In this document: positions 7,275 to 13,391 of the stretch, in pieces
How positions within the stretch are numbered: position 1 is the stretch's first letter
Layout: every line of letters begins with the position of its first letter
Assembly: GCA_024684155.1 (NCBI GenBank)
Contig: JAIKXK010000241.1
Location: 1 to 16,556 of the forward strand
Direction of reading: 5' to 3'
Source: Lachnospiraceae bacterium
GTDB taxonomy: Bacteria; Bacillota; Clostridia; Lachnospirales; Lachnospiraceae
DNA: 16,556 nt
Position numbers and translations under genes: made by a program
Notes under the pieces: generated by a model
Told to the model about the DNA's origin: nothing
The model's database searches: none
Seen by the model: only the letters and a program-made list of their open reading frames with translations

Positions 7275-8009
7275 ATGGCCAGTGCAATTGAAGATATTAT
7301 CGATGAGCTTGAAGAGTACATAGACAGCTGTAAACCATCATCGTTTTTTTCTGATTCAAAGATTACTGTGAATCGAGATGATATTGAAGGCTTATTGGAA
7401 GAACTTAGAAGCAAAACTCCCGAAGAAATTCGAAGATATCAAAAGATTATTAGCAATAAGGAAGCGATTCTAGCAGATGCTAGAGCCAAGGCAGATCAAA
7501 TTATTGCAGAAGCTCAGATTACTACAAACGAATTAGTTTCCGAACATCAGATTATGCAGCAGGCATATGCTCAGGCAAATGAAGTTGTTATGATAGCAAC
7601 AAAACAAGCTCAGGAAATGCTTGATTCTGCTACAAAAGATGCTAATGATATACGTACTGGAGCTATTGCATATACCGATCAGCTATTAAAGAGTGTACAG
7701 GATGTTCTTGCAAGTTCCATTGATACAACAAGAAGCAGAAATGAGTCTTATTTAAAAACGATGCAGGGATATTTAGATGTTGTAGTAGCAAATCGTACAG
7801 AACTTGCACCTGAAACAGAGGCTCCAAAACCAGAACCTAAAAAAACTATGGAGCATAAAAGTGTTGAACATAAACCTGTAGAGAAGACGGTAGCACAAAA
7901 ACAGGAACCAAAAGTAGAAGAAATGAAGAAAACGGAAGTGACTGGAACAACTTCAGAAGAAGCACAAGCGGTATTAAACATTCCCGATTCCTTCTTTAAT
8001 AAAGAGTAA
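7275..8009 (+). CDS. Uncharacterised coiled-coil protein with charged linker and conserved-looking C-terminal tail
   Basis: I do not recognise a characterised family. The 244 residues fall into four parts. Residues 1-55 are an acidic head (IEDIIDELEEYID at 5-17). Residues 56-170 form a long Ala/Gln/Glu-rich heptad-like helix resembling DivIVA or the stalk subunits of rotary ATPases. Residues 178-225 are a low-complexity Pro/Glu/Lys linker with the near-repeat MEHKSVEHKPVEKTV. Residues 228-244 are a short tail with hydrophobic NIPDSFF at 235-241. There is no signal peptide or membrane segment, so it should be cytosolic. AAGGAG lies ten bases before the ATG. It is last in the cluster, after coaD, and a terminator follows six bases after its stop. 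A scaffold or cell-division/morphology role is conceivable from the architecture only. ATPase-subunit annotations of such proteins rest on coiled-coil similarity and should be distrusted. Confidence 0.85.
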   Translation: MASAIEDIIDELEEYIDSCKPSSFFSDSKITVNRDDIEGLLEELRSKTPEEIRRYQKIISNKEAILADARAKADQIIAEAQITTNELVSEHQIMQQAYAQANEVVMIATKQAQEMLDSATKDANDIRTGAIAYTDQLLKSVQDVLASSIDTTRSRNESYLKTMQGYLDVVVANRTELAPETEAPKPEPKKTMEHKSVEHKPVEKTVAQKQEPKVEEMKKTEVTGTTSEEAQAVLNIPDSFFNKE

Positions 8010-8014
8010 TTAAG

Positions 8015-8046
8015 ATCCGGAAGAGTTTTCTTCCGGATTTATTTTT
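8015..8046 (+). terminator. Intrinsic terminator of the yicC-coaD cluster
   Basis: A 9-pair perfect stem (8015-8023 with 8030-8038, core ATCCGGAAG) with a 6-base loop is followed by TTTATTTTT (8038-8046). It begins six bases after the coiled-coil gene stop. It ends seven bases before the ATG of the next gene, so it may also affect expression of that gene. Confidence 0.85.
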
Positions 8047-8052
8047 AATCAT

Positions 8053-9000
8053 ATGAAAGAAATAATTATTGATAAGTCATCAGAAAACCAACGTTTTGAT
8101 AAGTTTTTAAAAAAGTATTTTAAAGAAGCAACCGGTGGTTTTTTGTACAAAATGTTACGAAAAAAGAATATTACCTTAAATGGGAAAAAAGCAGATGGAA
8201 GAGAAATACTAAAAACAGATGATGTGATACGCGTTTTTTTTTCCGATGAAACCTTTTCTAAAATGAAGGGAGATTTTGGAAATAAAAAAGCAATTTCTTT
8301 ACATGTTGAAAATATGCCACCTTTAGATATTCTCTTTGAAAATGAGGATTTTTTAGCAGTAAATAAACAAAAAAATCTGCTGTCACAAAAAGCAAAAAAA
8401 GAAGATATCTCTTTAAATGAAATGTTATTATCATATTTATATGATAAGAAGAAGATTAAAGAGGAAAGTCTTCATATCTTTAGGCCATCCGTCATGAATC
8501 GCCTAGACCGAAATACAACAGGAATTGTGCTTTTTGCAAAGACTCTAAAGGGTGCTCAATTTTTAAGTGAAGTAATTAAAGATAAAGATCATCCTAAGAT
8601 TTATCGTGTCATCGTAAAGGGATGTCTTTCTGAAAAGATGCTACTGAAGGATTATCTGATAAAAGATGAATCTAATAATACAGTATCTGTATTAAAGGAA
8701 AAAACAGCCAATGCAAAAGAGATTATAACAGGGGTAAAACCACTTTTTACAAATGGTGAAATTACACTGGCGGAAGTTTCTTTGTATACAGGAAGAACAC
8801 ACCAAATTAGAGCCCATTTAAGTTTCTATGGATACCCTGTTATTGGGGATTCAAAGTATGGTGATAAGGAAACGAATTTTCATTATAAAAATAAATTTAA
8901 AGTTACATCTCAGCTGTTACATGCCTATGGGTTTTATATACCTACCGTTGGCAATGTGACATGTAATCCTCCAAAGATTTTTGATGATGTACTTTCATAG
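8053..9000 (+). CDS. RluA-family RNA pseudouridine synthase with S4 domain
   Basis: Isomerises uridine to pseudouridine in rRNA or tRNA. The 315 residues show an N-terminal S4 RNA-binding domain (about 12-65, RFDKFLKKYF then LYKMLRKKNITLNGKK), and the catalytic motif NRLDRNTTG (149-157) with Asp152 as the expected nucleophile. A C-terminal TGRTHQIRAHL segment and YPVIGDSKYGD complete the family pattern. It is closer to the RluC/RluD/RluA branch than to RsuA/RluB; the target site cannot be told from sequence. The ATG is chosen because the protein begins with the expected MKEIII-type strand, yet the upstream bases hold no ribosome site and the preceding terminator ends only seven bases away. 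The gene runs into recU with an eight-base gap. Confidence 0.93.
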   Translation: MKEIIIDKSSENQRFDKFLKKYFKEATGGFLYKMLRKKNITLNGKKADGREILKTDDVIRVFFSDETFSKMKGDFGNKKAISLHVENMPPLDILFENEDFLAVNKQKNLLSQKAKKEDISLNEMLLSYLYDKKKIKEESLHIFRPSVMNRLDRNTTGIVLFAKTLKGAQFLSEVIKDKDHPKIYRVIVKGCLSEKMLLKDYLIKDESNNTVSVLKEKTANAKEIITGVKPLFTNGEITLAEVSLYTGRTHQIRAHLSFYGYPVIGDSKYGDKETNFHYKNKFKVTSQLLHAYGFYIPTVGNVTCNPPKIFDDVLS

Positions 9001-9008
9001 GAGAAGTT

Positions 9009-9539
9009 ATGCCAACATGGAAATCTCGTGGATTACGTGGTTCCACATTAGAAGATTTTATTAATCAAACCAATGAAGTATATAAAGAACATAATCTTGC
9101 TTTGATTCAAAAAATCCCAACACCCATTACTCCTGTAAATATTGATCAACAAACAAGACATATTACCTTAGCTTATTTTGAACAAAAAAGTACGGTAGAT
9201 TATATTGGGGTAGTACAAGGGATTCCTGTTTGTTTTGATGCCAAGGAGTGTAATAGTGAAACCTTTCCTTTACAAAATATTCATGAGCATCAGATGGATT
9301 TTATGAAAAGATTTGAAGCACAGGATGGGATTTCTTTTTTTATTATTTATTTTTCTGTAAAGGAACAGTTCTATTATCTTTCTTATGAGGAGGCACTTTT
9401 CTTTTGGGAAAGAGGAAAAAATGGTGGTAGAAAAAGCTTTCGCATTGATGAATTAAAGGAAGAATATTTCTTTTCTTTGAAACCTAATTTGCCAGTTCCA
9501 TATTTGGATATGATACAAAAGGATTTAGAGAAAAGGTAA
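9009..9539 (+). CDS. recU: Holliday junction resolvase RecU
   Basis: Firmicute-specific endonuclease that cleaves four-way junctions during recombination and chromosome segregation. The 176 residues contain SRGLRGSTLEDFINQTN (6-22), KIPTPITPVNI (35-45), the nuclease core STVDYIGVVQGIPVCFDAKE (61-80) with Asp64, Asp77, Lys79, and FPLQNIHEHQMDFM followed by AQDGISFFIIYF. The core reads D-x12-D-x-K-E where the B. subtilis protein has FEAKE, so Asp77 stands in for the usual Glu; this is conservative. The N-terminal extension of about 30 residues seen in B. subtilis RecU (206 residues) is missing. GGAG overlaps the end of the preceding gene. In Bacillus recU pairs with a penicillin-binding protein gene; here its partner is the pseudouridine synthase. 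Confidence 0.93.
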   Translation: MPTWKSRGLRGSTLEDFINQTNEVYKEHNLALIQKIPTPITPVNIDQQTRHITLAYFEQKSTVDYIGVVQGIPVCFDAKECNSETFPLQNIHEHQMDFMKRFEAQDGISFFIIYFSVKEQFYYLSYEEALFFWERGKNGGRKSFRIDELKEEYFFSLKPNLPVPYLDMIQKDLEKR

Positions 9540-9540
9540 C

Positions 9541-9569
9541 TTGACAGTTAATGGTAATTTCAATATAAT
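9541..9569 (+). promoter_or_regulatory. Consensus sigma-A promoter of the his operon
   Basis: TTGACA (9541-9546) and TATAAT (9564-9569) are both perfect, with the optimal 17-base spacer. The -35 box begins one base after the recU stop codon region, with no terminator in between. Transcription should start near 9576, leaving a leader of about 60 bases. Such a strong promoter implies that control is by repression downstream, not by activation. Confidence 0.9.
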
Positions 9570-9584
9570 TAATTTTATCTGTTA

Positions 9585-9606
9585 GCACATTAGCAGACTA
9601 AAGTGC
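9585..9606 (+). promoter_or_regulatory. Palindromic operator candidate in the his leader (TrpR-like half-sites)
   Basis: GCACATTAG (9585-9593) and CTAAAGTGC (9598-9606) form an inverted repeat with eight of nine complementary pairs and a four-base centre CAGA. The inner half-sites TTAG-N4-CTAA have the same spacing as the CTAG-N4-CTAG core of the E. coli trp operator. It lies at about +10 to +31 from the predicted start. A TrpR-family repressor of the YerC/HisR type is the likely reader (inference). An overlapping alternative hairpin, 9578-9584 with 9591-9597, could form in the RNA. Confidence 0.6.
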
Positions 9607-9635
9607 AGAGTTAAAACCTAAGGAAAGGATACTTT

Positions 9636-10817
9636 ATGAATAAATTATTACATACACCCGAGGGGGTTCGGGATATTTACAATGAGGAATTTAAAAAGCG
9701 TCAGTATTTAGAAAAGCAGATGTTAGATGTAATAAAATCCTTTGGATATGAAAATATTCAAACACCTACTTTTGAATTTTTTGATATATTTGGAAAAGAA
9801 ATCGGTACCTTATCTGCAAAAAATTTATATAAATTTTTTGACCGGGAAGGAAATACGTTAGTACTTCGCCCAGATTTTACACCATCTGTGGCGAGAGCAG
9901 CAGCAAAGTATTTTGCTTCTGATTATTCTGCCCCAATTCGTTTGTCTTATTTTGGAAATGTATTTTTAAATAATTCAAACTACCAGGGGCGTCTAAAGGA
10001 GTCCACACAGTTAGGATGTGAATTAATAGGAGATGATACTTTAGATGCTGATGCAGAAATAATTTCAGCTGCCTGCGGTTGTCTTTCATCTGTTGGTTTA
10101 AAGGATTTTAAAATTTCTATTGGCCATTCCTCTATCTTTGGAGGTTTAGTTGAAGCAGCTAAGTTTAATGATGAAGAAGTAGAAGAATTAAAGGAATTAA
10201 TATTAAATAAAAACTTCTTTGGTGTGGAAGAATTTATTGATACTAAAAATTTAGATGACAAGCTTCGCAGTTTGTTTTCTATTTTAAAGCAGTTTTACTC
10301 TTCCCCTGATGAATGGAAGGAGTTAGGAGAAAAAGCAAAGGCATATCCAAAAGTATATGATGCCCTGGTCTATTTTGAAAAGCTTTATGAACTATTAGAG
10401 ACTTATGGGGTAAGTGATTATATTTCCTTTGAAATGGGACTTATTTCACAGTTTCAGTATTATACTGGAGTTGTATTTTCAGGATATTCCTATGGATCCG
10501 GTGAGCCAATTGTAAAGGGTGGTCGCTATGATCGATTACTTTCTAATTTTGGAAAAGATGCTCCTGCAATAGGATTTGCTGTTTTAGTAGATCAGTTACA
10601 GTTAGCCATTGACAGACAAAAAATTTCTATTCCTATTGATAAGAATAAAGATGTTATTTTATATAAAAAGGAAGATCGTCAAAAGGCTATTGCTAAGGCA
10701 AAGACCTATAGAGATTATGGAAAAATCGTTCAGATGATTCGTATTTTAGATTTATCAGAAGTAGAAAAATATAAAGAAATATTTAGTGACTATTATGTGG
10801 AAGTAATTGAGGATTAG
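9636..10817 (+). CDS. hisZ: ATP phosphoribosyltransferase regulatory subunit HisZ
   Basis: A histidyl-tRNA synthetase-like protein without aminoacylation activity that assembles with short-form HisG into an octamer and confers histidine feedback control. The 393 residues begin with the class II synthetase-type TPEGVRDIY (7-15), then LRPDFTPSVAR (77-87). The motif 2 region (IRLSYFGNVFLNNSNYQGRLKE, read in two parts around 101-122) lacks the FRxER arginines of true HisRS. A motif 3-like region QYYTGVVFSGY is followed by VKGGRYDRLL and AIGFAV. There is no C-terminal anticodon-binding domain of the HisRS type; a reduced tail remains. AAAGGA precedes the ATG. It leads the operon and is two bases from hisG, which is exactly the short form that needs HisZ. 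Confidence 0.95.
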   Translation: MNKLLHTPEGVRDIYNEEFKKRQYLEKQMLDVIKSFGYENIQTPTFEFFDIFGKEIGTLSAKNLYKFFDREGNTLVLRPDFTPSVARAAAKYFASDYSAPIRLSYFGNVFLNNSNYQGRLKESTQLGCELIGDDTLDADAEIISAACGCLSSVGLKDFKISIGHSSIFGGLVEAAKFNDEEVEELKELILNKNFFGVEEFIDTKNLDDKLRSLFSILKQFYSSPDEWKELGEKAKAYPKVYDALVYFEKLYELLETYGVSDYISFEMGLISQFQYYTGVVFSGYSYGSGEPIVKGGRYDRLLSNFGKDAPAIGFAVLVDQLQLAIDRQKISIPIDKNKDVILYKKEDRQKAIAKAKTYRDYGKIVQMIRILDLSEVEKYKEIFSDYYVEVIED

Positions 10818-10819
10818 TT

Positions 10820-11476
10820 ATGAGTGAAGATCGTTATTTAACAGTTGCATTGGGAAAAGGCAGACTTGCAAAGTCTGCTATGGAAATATTTGAAGCCATT
10901 GGCATTACCTGTGAAGAAATGAAGGATAAGGATTCTCGTAAACTTATCTTTGTAAATGAAGAATATAAAATGCGTTTCTTCTTATCAAAAGGACCAGATG
11001 TTCCCACCTATGTAGAATATGGTGCAGCAGATATTGGTATTGTTGGAGAAGATACTATTTTAGAGGAAGCAAGAAATGTATATGAGGTTTTGGATTTAGG
11101 CTTTGGAAAGTGTAGAATGTGTGTATGTGGACCAAAGGAAGCTCAGGAATACTTAAACCATCAGGAGTTAATTCGTGTGGCAACAAAATATCCTCGTATT
11201 GCGAAAAATTACTTCTATAACAGAAAAGGTCAGACCATTGATATTATTAAATTAAATGGTTCCATTGAACTTGCTCCAATTGTTGGACTTTCTGAAGTAA
11301 TTGTAGATATAGTTGAAACGGGAAGTACCTTAAGAGAGAATGGACTTGTAGTTTTAGAAGAGGTTTGTCCACTATCTGCAAGAGTAATTGTAAACCAGGT
11401 TTCCATGAAAATGGAAAATGAAAGAATCACAAAAATTATTACTGATTTGAAAAAAGTATTAGAGGAAAGAAAATGA
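10820..11476 (+). CDS. hisG: ATP phosphoribosyltransferase catalytic subunit (short form)
   Basis: Condenses ATP and PRPP to N1-(5-phosphoribosyl)-ATP, the first and rate-setting step of histidine synthesis. At 218 residues it is the short HisG(S) lacking the C-terminal regulatory domain of the long form (about 290-300). It therefore depends on HisZ, encoded immediately upstream. Visible motifs are LTVALGKGRLA (7-17), YVEYGAADIGIVGEDTI (64-80), ATKYPRIA (121-128), LNGSIELAPIVGLSE (145-159) and the PRPP-binding loop VDIVETGSTL (162-171). The ribosome site GAGGA is in the end of hisZ. Its stop overlaps the hisD start by four bases (ATGA). Confidence 0.97.
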   Translation: MSEDRYLTVALGKGRLAKSAMEIFEAIGITCEEMKDKDSRKLIFVNEEYKMRFFLSKGPDVPTYVEYGAADIGIVGEDTILEEARNVYEVLDLGFGKCRMCVCGPKEAQEYLNHQELIRVATKYPRIAKNYFYNRKGQTIDIIKLNGSIELAPIVGLSEVIVDIVETGSTLRENGLVVLEEVCPLSARVIVNQVSMKMENERITKIITDLKKVLEERK

Positions 11477-12768
11477 GAATTCAGACATTAACAAAAGAAT
11501 CAACAAAAACTTTATTATCAGAACTTTTAAAGCGTTCTCCTGCAAATTACACTACCTATGAAAGCAGTGTGAAAGAAATTGTAGATAATGTTCGCGAAAA
11601 AGGAGATGAGGCAGTTTTTGATTATACCCTTCGCTTTGATGGAGCAAAGGTAGATGCCAGTAATTTAATTGTTACAGAAGAAGAAATAAAGCGTGCGTAT
11701 GAAGAGGTGGATCCATCCCTTTTAGACGTAATTCGAAAGTCCCTTGTAAATATTCGGGAGTTTCATGCAAAGCAGTTACAAAATAGTTGGTTTGAAAGCG
11801 ATAACAAAGGAATTATTTTAGGTCAAAAGGTAACAGCCTTAGAAAATGTAGGTGTTTATGTACCAGGTGGAAAGGCAGTTTATCCTTCCTCTGTACTTAT
11901 GAATATTGTACCTGCAAAAGTAGCAGGAGTAGATCATATTTTTATGTGTACACCTCCAGATAAAGAGGGAAAAGTATGTGCCTCTACCTTAGTAGCAGCA
12001 AAGGAAGCAGGAGCAGATGTGGTTTATAAAGTAGGGGGTGCCCAGGCAGTTGCAGCCATGGCCTTTGGAACTGAGTCTATTCAAAAAGTGGATAAAATTG
12101 TTGGACCTGGAAATATTTATGTTGCCCTTGCTAAAAAAGCAGTGTTTGGCCATGTAAGTATTGATTCCATAGCTGGACCTTCTGAAATTTTAGTTCTTTG
12201 TGATGAGACTGCAAATCCACATTTTGTAGCTGCAGATTTACTGTCACAGGCAGAACATGATGAACTTGCATCAGCTATAATGATTACAACTTCACGTGAA
12301 ATGGCAGAGAAGGTTTCAGAAGAAATCGATGATTATTTAAAGGTTTTATCACGTAAAGAAATTATTCAAAAGTCATTGGATAATTATGGATATATATTAG
12401 TGGCAGAATCCATGGAGGAAGCCATTGATGCAACCAATGCCATTGCGTCAGAGCACTTGGAAATTGTGACAAAAAATCCTTTTGAAACAATGACAAAGAT
12501 TAGAAATGCAGGAGCTATTTTCTTGGGAGAATATTCTTCGGAACCTTTAGGAGATTATTTCGCAGGACCAAACCATGTACTTCCAACAAATGGTACGGCA
12601 AGATTCTTTTCTGCTCTTGGTACTGATGATTTTATTAAAAAATCATCTATTATTTCATATTCAAAGGATGCCCTAAAAGAGGTGCATAAGGATATTGAAC
12701 AATTTGCTACCTGTGAACAGTTGACGGCTCACGCAAATTCGATTAAAGTTAGATTTGAGAATGAATAA
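11473..12768 (+). CDS. hisD: Histidinol dehydrogenase
   Basis: Zinc enzyme that oxidises L-histidinol in two NAD-dependent steps to L-histidine, the end of the pathway. The 431 residues match the family length. All expected zinc and catalytic residues can be seen by alignment to E. coli HisD: Gln259 and His262 (LLSQAEHDE), Glu327 and His328 (ASEHLE), Asp361 and His368 (GDYFAGPNHVLPT), and His420 (LTAHANSIKVR). Other landmarks are VPGGKAVYPSSV (130-141), GGAQAVAAMAFGT and KIVGPGNIYVA. It is read with a four-base overlap from hisG, so translation is coupled. hisB begins 12 bases on. Confidence 0.98.
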   Translation: MRIQTLTKESTKTLLSELLKRSPANYTTYESSVKEIVDNVREKGDEAVFDYTLRFDGAKVDASNLIVTEEEIKRAYEEVDPSLLDVIRKSLVNIREFHAKQLQNSWFESDNKGIILGQKVTALENVGVYVPGGKAVYPSSVLMNIVPAKVAGVDHIFMCTPPDKEGKVCASTLVAAKEAGADVVYKVGGAQAVAAMAFGTESIQKVDKIVGPGNIYVALAKKAVFGHVSIDSIAGPSEILVLCDETANPHFVAADLLSQAEHDELASAIMITTSREMAEKVSEEIDDYLKVLSRKEIIQKSLDNYGYILVAESMEEAIDATNAIASEHLEIVTKNPFETMTKIRNAGAIFLGEYSSEPLGDYFAGPNHVLPTNGTARFFSALGTDDFIKKSSIISYSKDALKEVHKDIEQFATCEQLTAHANSIKVRFENE

Positions 12769-12780
12769 TGTGAGGTTATT

Positions 12781-13374
12781 ATGTCGGAAGAAAGAATAGC
12801 TACCATTACAAGAAAAACAAAAGAAACGGATATCTCGGTTACAATAAATTTAGATGGAACAGGAAAGTGTGACGTAAATACTGGTATCGGTTTTTTTGAT
12901 CATATGTTAGAGGGCTTTGCCCGACATGGTCTATTTGACTTAACCCTTAGTTGTAAGGGAGACTTGGTTGTGGATTGTCATCATACCATTGAAGATTGCG
13001 GAATCGTACTGGGGTCTGCTATCAGAAAAGCCATAGGAGATAAAAAAGGAATCAAACGTTATGGAAGTTTAATGCTTCCTATGGATGAAACTCTGGTTCT
13101 TTGCGCCTTGGATTTGTCTGGAAGACCATATTTAAATTTTGATGCAAATTTTATGGTAGAGCGAGTAGGATATTTTGACACAGAAATGGTACGGGAATTT
13201 TTCTATGCAATTTCCTATACTGCTGGAATGAATATTCATATCAAAGTTTTAGACGGAAGTAACGCACATCATATGATAGAAGCTATGTTTAAAGCTTTTG
13301 CAAAGGCTTTAGATGAAGCTACAGTAAAAGACCCAAGAATTACGGATTTATTATCCACAAAGGGCAGTTTGTAA
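12781..13374 (+). CDS. hisB: Imidazoleglycerol-phosphate dehydratase (monofunctional)
   Basis: Manganese enzyme that dehydrates imidazole-glycerol phosphate to imidazole-acetol phosphate. The 197 residues are the stand-alone dehydratase, without the histidinol-phosphatase domain that is fused to it in E. coli. Metal-binding motifs are plain: GFFDHML with His41, DCHHTIED with His67, His68 and Glu71, and NAHHMIEA with His163, His164 and Glu167. TGAGG lies seven bases before the ATG. Because the phosphatase is neither fused here nor elsewhere in the operon, histidinol-phosphate must be dephosphorylated by a gene outside the window. Confidence 0.97.
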   Translation: MSEERIATITRKTKETDISVTINLDGTGKCDVNTGIGFFDHMLEGFARHGLFDLTLSCKGDLVVDCHHTIEDCGIVLGSAIRKAIGDKKGIKRYGSLMLPMDETLVLCALDLSGRPYLNFDANFMVERVGYFDTEMVREFFYAISYTAGMNIHIKVLDGSNAHHMIEAMFKAFAKALDEATVKDPRITDLLSTKGSL

Positions 13375-13391
13375 ATAGGAGTTTAATAAGA

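Noticed and set aside
7851..7890. Direct repeat in the linker of the coiled-coil gene as a tandem repeat or mobile element trace
   Set aside because: Only two short imperfect copies of an EHK-type peptide are present, best explained as low-complexity linker sequence.
8234..8242. Run of nine T in the pseudouridine synthase gene as a frameshift or slippage site
   Set aside because: The frame is intact through it and the product matches the family on both sides; nothing suggests programmed slippage, and the run is expected in AT-rich DNA.
9570..9635. Histidine T-box riboswitch or leader-peptide attenuator before hisZ
   Set aside because: The leader is only about 60 bases, has no T-box consensus, no His-codon-rich short frame and no terminator hairpin.
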